Position numbers and translations under genes: made by a program. Positions 26,139 through 34,920 of a stretch of DNA of 64,000 bases are shown here, in pieces; positions within the stretch are counted from its first letter, which is position 1, and each line of letters opens with the position of its first letter. Below the pieces are notes generated by a model that saw only the letters and a list, made by a program, of their open reading frames with translations, searched no databases and was not told the DNA's origin. Location of the stretch: assembly GCF_030123245.1 (NCBI RefSeq), contig NZ_CP126101.1:1734501-1798500 (forward strand). Direction: 5' to 3'. Source of the stretch: Lysinibacillus pakistanensis. Lineage in GTDB: Bacteria; Bacillota; Bacilli; Bacillales_A; Planococcaceae.

Positions 26139-27980
26139 CTAGTACCATTTTCTCCTAGGCCTAGTTGACTTTCTTTCCTGGGGTTGAACCTCAGCAGATG
26201 GGAAAATCGGTTGAGGGATTTTACGTATATCTGTTTCCTGATGAACAATTGTCTGTTTATCTTCATCCTCCAGACGAACGCTACGTTCCTCATTTGCTTG
26301 ACTAAGACCTGAATCATTACTTAAGAGAGGTGTTGTTTGCTGATTGCTGTTTTCAATAGTAGCAACAGTTTCATGATGCTCAGATGGAGAATGTTCTATT
26401 TCAGCTTCGGTATGAGGCTGCTGCACAGGATGAACATCCTTTATCACAAGGATTGGTCGCATCATATCATGGTCTTCGTGCTCAAGAAAATGACAATGCC
26501 ACATATAATGACCGATATGATCTTTCCAGTGCATAATAATTTTCGTCACTTTTCCTGCATCTGCTTTGACGGTATCCTTCCAGCCTTGTTCGTAGTCACG
26601 AGGTTCTTCAGGAGGTCCTGTAAATTCCAGCCTTCCTTCATTTTGATATAGCTCCAAATCAAATGGACGTCTTTCCACTATTTTGAATTGTATTAAATGC
26701 AAATGAATAGGATGGATGAACGGTGTGGCATTAATAAAATTCCACATCTCTATGCTATCAAGTGCAGGTTTTTCTGTGGCAGGATCATGGTACATCCGAT
26801 TATTTAATAAAAGCATCGGTCGACCAAATTCATCCGTTGTAGCGGTTAAAGGTAGTTGTCTCTCGATATGTGCATGGTGAGGGTGCAAATCCATTGAAAC
26901 GGCAAGCATTTCTGGGATTTCACTAATATCTTCACATTTTAAAGGAAGAGTAACTTTGAATTGCATAATAACGTTTGTATGCTCATCGATGAAATCCTCA
27001 TCAGAATTGACTAATAGTATTTCCTGCCCGTCACAATTAGAGAAATCAATAATGACATCTGTACGTTCAGCTGGTAGTAATTCCACAGATTGTATTTCTC
27101 GAGGTGCTGTTAAAAAACCGCCATCTGTCCCAATTTGAATCATTGGTTCTCCATTTGAAAGGCTGATGACATATCCTCTTCTATTGGAGCCATTTAGAAA
27201 ACGAAATCTATATTTACGAGGTTCGACATTTAAAAAAGGCCATACCTTACCGTTTACAACGATTGTATTCCCCACAAATCCAGGCGTAATTGATGGATGG
27301 ACGGGAACTGGAAATGGTGGCTCATCAGGATAGAATAGTGAACCATCTTCATTAAACGATTTATCTTGAATTAAAATTGGATATTCGTAGTCACCACAGG
27401 GCAAATTAGAACGCTCCTCAAGGGCATCCCGCAAGAGATAAAAGCCCGCTAACCCTGCATAAACATTTAAGCGTGTTAGTGCCATTGCATGGTCATGGTA
27501 CCACATTGTTTTACCAGGTTGATGATTTGTATATTCATGTACTTCTTTATTGAATTTTGGTCCCGTATGCATATAGTCTCTTGTGTACCATGCTTCTGGG
27601 TGACCATCGCTTTCCCAATCTACATTTGCGCCATGTAAATGAGTGACTGTTCTTACCTCTTGGGAATCATTGGCAGCATGAAGCGTAAAATCAACTGGTA
27701 GAAAATGCTTTGTAGGTAATCGATTTTTATATCTGACGTAAATTGTTTTGTCTTTTTTAGCTTCAATCGTCGGACCAGGATAAAGCCCGTTATAGCCCCA
27801 AATGATGGATTTTGGGAAATCCTTATGAAAACAGTGCTCTGCCTGTATCATTTGTAACTCATAATAATCTTTTCGTTGTTGACCTCTATAATATTTTGGT
27901 TTAGCAGTGCTTGGTTTCGGTAGCTCATCAACAAATTTTGGAATAGTAGCTGGATCAGCAGGATTAATATTCATGGTCAA
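26139..27980 (-). CDS. Multicopper oxidase, CotA-like, with a C-terminal extension
   Basis: The copper ligands are readable: HLHG at residues 114-117, WYHDH at 160-164, HPIHLH in the third domain, and HCHFLEHEDHDMM near residue 500, including the type 1 copper Cys and the axial Met. The core of about 520 residues matches CotA, the outer spore-coat laccase of B. subtilis, which also acts as bilirubin oxidase. About 90 extra residues follow, rich in Glu, Ser and Gln and ending in a basic STRPRRKWY. The start is a TTG at 27980 or the ATG two codons later. No export signal is visible, as for CotA. Confidence 0.88.
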   Translation of the reverse strand: MTMNINPADPATIPKFVDELPKPSTAKPKYYRGQQRKDYYELQMIQAEHCFHKDFPKSIIWGYNGLYPGPTIEAKKDKTIYVRYKNRLPTKHFLPVDFTLHAANDSQEVRTVTHLHGANVDWESDGHPEAWYTRDYMHTGPKFNKEVHEYTNHQPGKTMWYHDHAMALTRLNVYAGLAGFYLLRDALEERSNLPCGDYEYPILIQDKSFNEDGSLFYPDEPPFPVPVHPSITPGFVGNTIVVNGKVWPFLNVEPRKYRFRFLNGSNRRGYVISLSNGEPMIQIGTDGGFLTAPREIQSVELLPAERTDVIIDFSNCDGQEILLVNSDEDFIDEHTNVIMQFKVTLPLKCEDISEIPEMLAVSMDLHPHHAHIERQLPLTATTDEFGRPMLLLNNRMYHDPATEKPALDSIEMWNFINATPFIHPIHLHLIQFKIVERRPFDLELYQNEGRLEFTGPPEEPRDYEQGWKDTVKADAGKVTKIIMHWKDHIGHYMWHCHFLEHEDHDMMRPILVIKDVHPVQQPHTEAEIEHSPSEHHETVATIENSNQQTTPLLSNDSGLSQANEERSVRLEDEDKQTIVHQETDIRKIPQPIFPSAEVQPQERKSTRPRRKWY

Positions 27981-28244
27981 AACATCACATCCCTTTTTTT
28001 GAGTACTTTAGATAGCTAATTACTTCATCATATGGGTGAAAACAATAGGCAACTAGGACAATAATGGAGAAAATTTGTGCAAATATGAAAAAATTTTGAT
28101 GCAAGATTGTAGGAATATTTTCTACTATTCTATAAATTATCAATCGGTAAAATTTGGTAAATGTTGAAAAGTACGGACGACAGGATACAGTTGTTTTATA
28201 ATGGATATATTAGTTAATCTGGGGTTAGGAGAAGTGGTGATACG

Positions 28245-29669
28245 TTGGAATTAACATTAGAACAATTAAATAAAACAATAATGGAAATGCGAACAAAGGG
28301 TCTTTTAACGGAAGCATTAGCCCTTGCTGAACAAGGTCTATTAGTAGCAATAGAGAATCAAAATTTTCAACATGGACTGGATTTATATTCTCAAAAGATA
28401 TTAATACACTTCGCGCTAGGAAATACATTAAGTATGGTGAGCCTTATTCCTGAATATGAAGCGTCTTGCCAAAAATATGGTACTGCAAAAGACTTCATGC
28501 ATTATTACCTTGTAATGTCTTTATTATATGATGCAGTTGGTTTTAGAGAAAAAACAATCGAAATGACAAAAAGGTCGATTGACTATGCACAAGAACTTAA
28601 CGATTTAATTATGCTTGTTCGAGGTCATAATAATTTATGTTACCTAGAGGTTGAGAAAGGCTGCAACGATGAAGCACTACAAGCTGGTTTACTGGCTAGA
28701 AAATACAATCAGCAAATATTGAGGAAGCTACCTGAATTAGCGAGGTTACATGATATTCGTATTAATAATAATTTAGCTGATGTTTATATTTTTGAGGGAG
28801 ATTTTGACACAGCACAGACTTTATTAGACAATACGTTGAATTCACCGATTATTCAGCACCATAATCGTGAAAGGGTGGCTGCTTTGTTTGGATATGGGTT
28901 TTTATATGAAAAACAAGATAATTTAAAAGAGGCAGTGAACTATTACAAACAGTCAATAGCGCTGGCACAATCGTATGGGGATAATGCTATAACCAAGAAA
29001 GTAATGCGTTTGCTTTTAAATGTACTGTACCAGTTGAATTGGCGAGATGAAATTTTTGAAGTACAGCGTGCATATATTGAGCTTTCTGAAAAAATGAGCG
29101 CAGATAATTTGCTACAGCAGGTGATGAACTTAGAATTTAATCGTCATAAGGAAAAGCTTGAAAAAAAAGCACTCTATGATCCTTTAACGGGTGTCTTAAA
29201 TCGGCATTTCCTTGATGTTGAGATTAATGAAAGGCTATATGAGGCAAAAATCAACAGGAAATTTGTTGGTCTGGCTGTTTTAGATCTTGATTATTTTAAA
29301 TCGTATAACGATACGTATGGACACTTATTTGGTGATCGTGTGTTACAAATTCTTGCGACTGGCCTATGTAATTTTTTACAGAAAGAAGATGCGGAGATTA
29401 TTCGTTTTGGTGGTGATGAATTTGTCATTTGTATTCGTCATAAGCAGAAAGAATATGTAAATAAACTGTTCAAAGCTATGCATACCTATTTACTTACATT
29501 AACACTGGATCAACATACTGAAAGTGAAACACTAAAGGTTAGCATGGGCGCATGTATTAATAATCAGAAAAATTATGACTTTAAAACTTTATTTGAGCAT
29601 GCGGATCAATGTTTATACCGAGCTAAAAAAAATGGACGGACTACCTGTATTATTAAAGGATTGCAATAA
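28245..29669 (+). CDS. TPR-like repeat protein with GGDEF domain (putative diguanylate cyclase)
   Basis: Residues 1 to about 290 are all helical with tetratricopeptide-like repeats (for example FGYGFLYEKQDNLKEAVNYY). The rest is a GGDEF domain, with the exact GGDEF at 389-393 in RFGGDEFVI, and DPLTGVLNRHF and DLDYFKSYNDTYGH before it. An intact GGDEF suggests synthesis of cyclic-di-GMP. The inhibitory RxxD site is absent (KEDA is found at that position). There are no membrane helices, so the protein is cytosolic, perhaps controlled by partners binding the TPR part. The start is a TTG after GGAGAAG. A terminator follows. Confidence 0.87.
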   Translation: MELTLEQLNKTIMEMRTKGLLTEALALAEQGLLVAIENQNFQHGLDLYSQKILIHFALGNTLSMVSLIPEYEASCQKYGTAKDFMHYYLVMSLLYDAVGFREKTIEMTKRSIDYAQELNDLIMLVRGHNNLCYLEVEKGCNDEALQAGLLARKYNQQILRKLPELARLHDIRINNNLADVYIFEGDFDTAQTLLDNTLNSPIIQHHNRERVAALFGYGFLYEKQDNLKEAVNYYKQSIALAQSYGDNAITKKVMRLLLNVLYQLNWRDEIFEVQRAYIELSEKMSADNLLQQVMNLEFNRHKEKLEKKALYDPLTGVLNRHFLDVEINERLYEAKINRKFVGLAVLDLDYFKSYNDTYGHLFGDRVLQILATGLCNFLQKEDAEIIRFGGDEFVICIRHKQKEYVNKLFKAMHTYLLTLTLDQHTESETLKVSMGACINNQKNYDFKTLFEHADQCLYRAKKNGRTTCIIKGLQ

Positions 29670-29677
29670 ATATTTTT

Positions 29678-29713
29678 AATTCCTATTTGATTAGTGAATA
29701 GGAATTTTTTACG
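29678..29713 (+). terminator. Terminator after the GGDEF gene
   Basis: Perfect 10-bp stem AATTCCTATT / AATAGGAATT with a 9-base loop, followed by TTTTTACG. Confidence 0.85.
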
Positions 29714-29878
29714 TTGAAAAGGCTGTCACTTTTTATCAAAAATCGAAAAATAAAAATAACTATTCGAATCATTTGAAAACCTTATTCTAGCAACGTACAA
29801 TATATGAAATTAAGAAACACGACATGACAAAATTGTTGTATAATGTTGTGGTATGAGGAAAGAAAGCAGGTTGACAAA

Positions 29879-29977
29879 ATGGAGAGCAAAATGAAAGGTT
29901 ACGTAGCTTTTAACATGCTAAATCAGGCAATCGAGTTAAAGCATAAGCTAGATGTGAAATATAAGGTGAATAAATGA
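29879..29977 (+). CDS. Small ORF coupled to ypmB
   Basis: A 32-codon frame (28 from the second ATG at 29891, which has GGAGAG before it) ends in TGA overlapping the ypmB start (ATGA). The product is basic and amphipathic (for example MLNQAIELKHKLDV). TATAAT at 29839-29844 gives a plausible promoter. In B. subtilis a small gene, ypmA, lies at this position, but no convincing resemblance to YpmA is visible. It may be a leader peptide that sets ypmB translation. Confidence 0.4.
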   Translation: MESKMKGYVAFNMLNQAIELKHKLDVKYKVNK

Positions 29978-30456
29978 AAAACTGGTTGATTTTCATTTCT
30001 GTCTTTATGGTTTCATTGTCACTTGTCATAGGTATTTTAGTATTATGGAAAGCCGAGGCTCCGTTCCGTTCAATTGAAGAGAAGGCTGAACAGTTGGCAC
30101 TTGATGCCAAAGCCCTTGCAGTCGTTTCGGAGTCCTACACATATAATGGCAAACATTCGTATGTTACTGTATTTGGAGTAGACGAATATGGTGATAAAAA
30201 AGCTGTCTTTGTTCCTACGAATCTAGATGCTGATTCAATTCAGGAAGTATTTTTGAAAGATGGTATTAACGAAAAGCAAGCATTATCGGTTTTTAAAAAA
30301 GAAGGAAATGTACAGAAGGTACTCAATATGAAATTAGGCTATGAGGAGCCCGGTGCTGTTTGGGAAATTTCGTACCTAAACGATCACGATAAGCTCAACT
30401 ATGTCTATATTATGTTTGAGGACGGCGATTGGTGGAAGCGCATTACGAATTTATAA
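29974..30456 (+). CDS. ypmB: YpmB family protein (DUF5590)
   Basis: A 160-residue bitopic membrane protein: one N-terminal helix (residues 3-21), then an extracytoplasmic domain of PepSY-like character with two weak repeats. The C-terminal GAVWEISYLNDHDKLNYVYI resembles the cystatin-like fold assigned to YpmB. In Bacillales this gene precedes aspB, as here. Its function is unknown. The ATG overlaps the stop of the small upstream ORF, and aspB follows after 16 bases. Confidence 0.8.
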   Translation: MKNWLIFISVFMVSLSLVIGILVLWKAEAPFRSIEEKAEQLALDAKALAVVSESYTYNGKHSYVTVFGVDEYGDKKAVFVPTNLDADSIQEVFLKDGINEKQALSVFKKEGNVQKVLNMKLGYEEPGAVWEISYLNDHDKLNYVYIMFEDGDWWKRITNL

Positions 30457-30472
30457 GAGGAGTAGATTCCAA

Positions 30473-31666
30473 ATGAAAAATTTATTAGCAAACCGTGTAA
30501 AAACTTTAACACCATCTTCAACTTTAGCCATTACTGCAAAAGCTAAAGCATTAAAAGAGCAAGGGATTGATGTCATTGGTCTAGGGGCTGGTGAACCAGA
30601 CTTTAACACGCCGCAAAATATTTTAAATGCTGCCATTGACTCAATGGAGAAAGGTTTTACAAAATATACACCAGCTGGCGGACTTCCAGTACTTAAGCAG
30701 GCGATTATTGATAAATTACAACGCGACAACAACCTTACATATAAGGCTAATGAAATCATTGTTGGTGTTGGTGCAAAGCATATTCTCTACACATTATTCC
30801 AAGTTATTTTAAACGAGGGTGATGAAGTCATCATTCCAATCCCTTATTGGGTATCCTATCCTGAGCAAGTAAAGCTAGCTGGTGGAGTTCCTGTTTACGT
30901 TGAAGGTACAAGAGAGCAGGGCTATAAAATTACAGCGGATCAATTAAGAGCTGCTGTAACAGATAAAACAAAAGCAGTGATTATAAACTCTCCTAGCAAT
31001 CCATCAGGTATGATTTATTCTCGTGAAGAGCTAGCAGAACTTGCTGCTGTTGCAGAAGAAAAAGATATTTTAATCGTGTCAGATGAAATTTATGAGAAGC
31101 TTGTATACAATGGTATAGAGCATTTTTCAATTGCACAACTTTCTGCTGCAGTGAAAGCACGTACAATCGTTGTAAACGGTGTAGCAAAATCTCACTCTAT
31201 GACAGGCTGGCGTATCGGGTATGCGGCAGGTAATGCAGACATTATTAAACCAATGACTGATCTTGCATCACACTCTACATCAAACGCAACAACAACTGCA
31301 CAATATGCAACAGTGGAGGCATATAATGGACCACAGGACACAGTAGAAGAAATGCGCCAAGCTTTCGAATCTCGTCTTGAAAAAATCTATCCACAGGTAA
31401 GTGCAATTCCTGGCTTCCATGTTTTAAAACCACAGGGTGCATTCTACTTATTACCAGACGTAGCAGAGGCTATGGCTCATACTGGGTACGATTCAGTGGA
31501 TGCATTTGCTGCGGCTATTTTAACAGAAGCAAACGTAGCAGTGATTCCAGGCTCTGGCTTTGGTGCACCAACTACAATGCGATTATCTTATGCTACATCT
31601 TTAGAACTATTAGAAGAGGCAGTCCGCCGTATTGATGCATTTGTCAAATCAAAATGGCAAGACTAA
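30473..31666 (+). CDS. aspB: Aspartate aminotransferase (class I PLP enzyme)
   Basis: The enzyme transfers the amino group between aspartate and 2-oxoglutarate, using pyridoxal phosphate. The 397 residues include [12 protein letters not shown] near the N terminus, [18 protein letters not shown] (cofactor-binding Asp and Tyr), and [20 protein letters not shown] with the Schiff-base Lys. It matches the type Ib family of B. subtilis AspB. The ATG at 30473 follows AAGAGGAG; the longer in-frame stretch lies inside ypmB. The neighbouring asnS uses its downstream product asparagine, and the pairing is conserved in Bacillales. Confidence 0.93.
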   Translation: MKNLLANRVKTLTPSSTLAITAKAKALKEQGIDVIGLGAGEPDFNTPQNILNAAIDSMEKGFTKYTPAGGLPVLKQAIIDKLQRDNNLTYKANEIIVGVGAKHILYTLFQVILNEGDEVIIPIPYWVSYPEQVKLAGGVPVYVEGTREQGYKITADQLRAAVTDKTKAVIINSPSNPSGMIYSREELAELAAVAEEKDILIVSDEIYEKLVYNGIEHFSIAQLSAAVKARTIVVNGVAKSHSMTGWRIGYAAGNADIIKPMTDLASHSTSNATTTAQYATVEAYNGPQDTVEEMRQAFESRLEKIYPQVSAIPGFHVLKPQGAFYLLPDVAEAMAHTGYDSVDAFAAAILTEANVAVIPGSGFGAPTTMRLSYATSLELLEEAVRRIDAFVKSKWQD

Positions 31667-31694
31667 TCCTTCTAACCAACTTTGGAGGATTTCT

Positions 31695-32990
31695 ATGAAA
31701 AAAATTATGATTCAAGATATGCCAAAACATATCGGTGAAACAGTCAAGCTAGGTGCTTGGTTATCAAACAAACGTTCAAGTGGGAAAATTGCCTTCTTAC
31801 AATTACGTGATGGCTCTGGCTTTGTACAGGGCGTTGTTGTGAAAGAAGAAGTAGGCGAAGAAATTTTTGCTGTTGCAAAAGGTATGACACAAGAAACATC
31901 GATGTATATTACGGGAGAGGTTAAAGCAGATGAGCGTTCAAGCTTTGGCTGCGAGCTAGCTGTTACAGGTATTGAAGTGCTACATGCCGCAACAGATTTT
32001 CCAATTACACCAAAAGAACACGGACCCGAGTTCTTAATGGATAATCGTCATCTATGGCTGCGCTCTCGTAAGCAGCACGCAATTATGAAGATCCGTAACG
32101 AAATTATTCGTGCAACTTACGAGTTTTTCAACAACAACGGATTTACAAAAATGGATCCGCCAATTTTGACTGGATCAGCTCCTGAAGGTACTTCTGAGCT
32201 ATTCCATACGAAATATTTTGATGAGGATGCGTATCTTTCTCAATCTGGTCAGCTCTATATGGAAGCGGCTGCGATGGCATTAGGAAAGGTCTTCTCATTC
32301 GGTCCTACGTTCCGTGCTGAAAAGTCAAAAACACGCCGTCATTTAATCGAATTTTGGATGATTGAGCCGGAAATGGCCTTTGTAGAATTTGAGGAAAATC
32401 TTGAAGTGCAAGAACAATATGTGGAACATATCGTGCAATCTGTACTAGCAAACTGCAAATTAGATCTAGAGCGTCTTGGTCGTGATACCTCAACTCTAGA
32501 AAACATAAAAGCACCATTCCCACGTATCTCTTATGACGATGCGATTAAATTGTTACATGAGCAAGGATTTAACGATATTGAGTGGGGCGATGATTTCGGT
32601 GCGCCACATGAAACAGCTATTGCCAATTCATTTGACAAACCTGTATTCATTACTTGTTATCCAGTAGGTATTAAGCCATTCTATATGCAACCACATCCTG
32701 ATCGTGATGATGTTGTATTATGTGCAGATCTAATTGCACCAGAGGGATATGGGGAAATCATTGGTGGTTCTGAGCGTATTCATGATTATGATTTATTAAA
32801 ATCACGACTTGAAGAACACAATTTATCATTGGATGCTTATGCTTGGTATTTAGAACTACGTAAACAGGGCTCCGTACCGCACTCTGGTTTCGGTCTAGGC
32901 TTAGAGAGAACAGTGGCATGGATTTCAGGAACTGAGCATATCCGTGAAACTATTCCATTCCCACGTTTATTAAACCGTTTATATCCATAA
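31695..32990 (+). CDS. asnS: Asparagine-tRNA ligase
   Basis: A class IIb synthetase that charges tRNA-Asn. An N-terminal OB-fold anticodon-binding domain (about residues 15-100, [20 protein letters not shown]) leads into the catalytic core with motif 2 ([21 protein letters not shown]) in two adjoining parts and motif 3 [10 protein letters not shown] near the C terminus. The 431 residues are standard. The ATG at 31695 follows TTTGGAGG. No T-box leader is seen, so expression is probably tied to the ypmB-aspB transcript. Confidence 0.95.
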   Translation: MKKIMIQDMPKHIGETVKLGAWLSNKRSSGKIAFLQLRDGSGFVQGVVVKEEVGEEIFAVAKGMTQETSMYITGEVKADERSSFGCELAVTGIEVLHAATDFPITPKEHGPEFLMDNRHLWLRSRKQHAIMKIRNEIIRATYEFFNNNGFTKMDPPILTGSAPEGTSELFHTKYFDEDAYLSQSGQLYMEAAAMALGKVFSFGPTFRAEKSKTRRHLIEFWMIEPEMAFVEFEENLEVQEQYVEHIVQSVLANCKLDLERLGRDTSTLENIKAPFPRISYDDAIKLLHEQGFNDIEWGDDFGAPHETAIANSFDKPVFITCYPVGIKPFYMQPHPDRDDVVLCADLIAPEGYGEIIGGSERIHDYDLLKSRLEEHNLSLDAYAWYLELRKQGSVPHSGFGLGLERTVAWISGTEHIRETIPFPRLLNRLYP

Positions 32991-33063
32991 GCGGCAATTA
33001 ATATGGTTTGTATTTGACGCTTTAGGTACAGATAATTACTGCCCGTTAAAGCGGGGCCAATTG

Positions 33064-33098
33064 AAAAGTCGCGTAGGGTAAATCTACGCGGCTTTTCT
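33064..33098 (+). terminator. Terminator after asnS
   Basis: Stem AAAAGTCGCGTAG / CTACGCGGCTTTT with a 7-base loop (one G:U pair), followed by TTTTCT. Confidence 0.85.
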
Positions 33099-33129
33099 AC
33101 TTACTATTGAAGAAGGAGTCAAATAAGGT

Positions 33130-33858
33130 ATGAGCATAAATAATAGTCGACTCCGCATATGGACTGAACAGCGAATGATTCAAATTCCCCAGCTCTTTTT
33201 TCAGTTTTATAAGGAGTTAAATATGAAGGATGAAGAGGCGCTAATCGTTTTCCATTTACTAGCGTTCCATATTGAGGGCAATGACTTTCCAACACCTGAT
33301 GATTTAATGAACCGCCTCACAATGCCCGACAATGATATTACCTCTGGTTTACAGCGGTTAATGCAAAAAGGCTTCCTTGAAATTACCCGTGATGTTGATG
33401 CAAACGGCAAGCTATATGAAAAATATTCGATTTTTCCACTTTGGGAGCGTATAATGCAGCTGATTGAAATGAAAGAACAGCAAAAAACTGCTACTGCACT
33501 CAGACATGAAGAGGGCGAGATATTTCGGTTATTTGAAGAGGAAATGGGGCGTCTTTTATCTCCTTTAGAGCTAGAAAAAATCGGTTCTTGGCTAGATGAG
33601 GATAAGCATAGTCCAGCCCTCATTAAAGAAGCGCTAAAGGAGGCAGTGTTTGCAGGGAAGCTAAGTATTCGTTATATTGATCGTATTTTGCTGGAGTGGA
33701 AAAAGAAAAATATTACGACACCTCAGGCTGCACAAAAACAAAGTGAGCAATTCCGTGAAAAACAAACAATTCACAGGCCATCAGTCCGCTCACCACAGCA
33801 AGGGATACAATCGACAAATAAAGTACCATTTTATAATTGGTTAGAAGAGAGAGAATAG
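33130..33858 (+). CDS. dnaD: DnaD-family primosomal protein
   Basis: DnaD helps load the replicative helicase at the origin and at restarting forks. The 242 residues comprise an N-terminal winged-helix oligomerisation domain (PDDLMNRLTMPDNDITSGLQ and following) and the C-terminal DnaD/DnaB2 domain with EEMGRLLSPLELEKIGSWLD and the conserved YIDRIL just before a disordered basic tail. It begins the dnaD-nth-ypoC series in the B. subtilis order. The ATG has the ribosome site GAAGGAG. Confidence 0.92.
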   Translation: MSINNSRLRIWTEQRMIQIPQLFFQFYKELNMKDEEALIVFHLLAFHIEGNDFPTPDDLMNRLTMPDNDITSGLQRLMQKGFLEITRDVDANGKLYEKYSIFPLWERIMQLIEMKEQQKTATALRHEEGEIFRLFEEEMGRLLSPLELEKIGSWLDEDKHSPALIKEALKEAVFAGKLSIRYIDRILLEWKKKNITTPQAAQKQSEQFREKQTIHRPSVRSPQQGIQSTNKVPFYNWLEERE

Positions 33859-33868
33859 GAGGACCAGT

Positions 33869-34531
33869 ATGCTAACAAAAAAACAATGGGAGCATTGTCT
33901 AGCCGAAATGGATCGTATGTTTCCTGAGGCACATTGTGAGCTTGTGCATGAGAATCCGTTTGAGCTAACGATAGCCACATTGTTATCTGCACAATGTACT
34001 GATGTTCTTGTCAATAAGGTTACGAAAACGTTGTTCCAAAAATATAAGAAACCTGAAGATTATTTAGCAGTATCCTTAGAGGAATTACAGCAGGATATTC
34101 GTTCCATCGGCTTGTATCGAAATAAGGCAAAGAATATTCAAGCTTTATGTCAGCGTTTGTTAGATGAATATGAGGGTGAGATACCAGCCAGTCGAGAAGC
34201 TTTAGTGACATTGCCTGGTGTTGGTCGTAAAACGGCTAATGTCGTATTATCGGTAGCATTCGATATCCCTGCACTTGCAGTGGATACACATGTAGAGCGG
34301 GTGTCCAAGCGATTAGGGCTTTGCCGCTGGAAGGATTCGGTGCTTGAGGTGGAAGAAACGATTATGAAGAAAACACCAATGGACAAGTGGTCGAAAACAC
34401 ATCATCAGCTCATTTTCTTTGGCCGGTATCATTGTAAGGCTCAAAATCCAGGCTGTCAGTCTTGCCCGTTACTCGGAGAATGTCGAGAAGGACAAAAGCG
34501 TTTGAAAAAAGGACTGGTGAAAGATGCGTGA
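33869..34531 (+). CDS. nth: Endonuclease III
   Basis: A base-excision DNA glycosylase/AP lyase that removes oxidised pyrimidines. The helix-hairpin-helix reads LPGVGRKTANVVLS, with the catalytic Lys, and AVDTHVERVS carries the catalytic Asp. The C-terminal cluster loop has four Cys in the CX6CX2CX5C spacing (CKAQNPGCQSCPLLGEC). The 220 residues are typical. The ATG is ten bases after dnaD with AGGAGG before it; the stop overlaps ypoC. Confidence 0.95.
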   Translation: MLTKKQWEHCLAEMDRMFPEAHCELVHENPFELTIATLLSAQCTDVLVNKVTKTLFQKYKKPEDYLAVSLEELQQDIRSIGLYRNKAKNIQALCQRLLDEYEGEIPASREALVTLPGVGRKTANVVLSVAFDIPALAVDTHVERVSKRLGLCRWKDSVLEVEETIMKKTPMDKWSKTHHQLIFFGRYHCKAQNPGCQSCPLLGECREGQKRLKKGLVKDA

Positions 34532-34854
34532 ATATAGAGGCAATTACAAAGGAAAAAATTGATGCTTGGTTTACAGAGTGGCAAGAGCTAGAAGGCAAAA
34601 TTCACATAGCCCATGATACAAGAAATGGTGAGGCTAAGGGCTTGATGGAAGCGGCAATTGTTTTGTTTGACCATCTAGTAGAAGAGGGTGGAGATGAGAT
34701 TTTGCCGATAAATGGGGTTGAACGATTGGCCTTTATTAAAGCAAAGCCTGGTCAATATGCCTGTTATCGTCAGCTGGGTGAATTATTTAAGGAGACAAAA
34801 AAACGGACTGCTCGCTTACGACTCCAAGCTACCAAAAATAATTCAAATCGGTAA
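34528..34854 (+). CDS. ypoC: YpoC-like protein
   Basis: A small helical cytosolic protein of about 108 residues in the position of ypoC of B. subtilis, between nth and the convergent ponA. It starts with GTG overlapping the nth stop by four bases (GTGA), so it is translationally coupled. The C terminus is basic (KKRTARLRLQ). Function unknown. The assignment rests mainly on position and size, with weak visible similarity. Confidence 0.7.
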   Translation: MNIEAITKEKIDAWFTEWQELEGKIHIAHDTRNGEAKGLMEAAIVLFDHLVEEGGDEILPINGVERLAFIKAKPGQYACYRQLGELFKETKKRTARLRLQATKNNSNR

Positions 34855-34875
34855 AGATAGTTGGTTAAATAAAGG

Positions 34876-34920
34876 AAAAGCAGAGGAGACATCAATAAAG
34901 ATGCTCCTCTGCTTTTTTTA
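34876..34920. terminator. Bidirectional terminator between ypoC and ponA
   Basis: Stem AAAGCAGAGGAG / CTCCTCTGCTTT with T runs on the plus strand and A-rich sequence on the other side. It lies between two convergent genes. Confidence 0.9.

Noticed and set aside
26337..26651. Plus-strand frame of about 100 codons inside the multicopper oxidase gene
   Set aside because: It is antisense to a clear enzyme with all copper ligands, and has no start signal.
30401..30472. Longer N terminus for aspB
   Set aside because: It overlaps the end of ypmB, lacks a ribosome site, and extends beyond the normal N terminus of the family; ATG at 30473 has AAGAGGAG.
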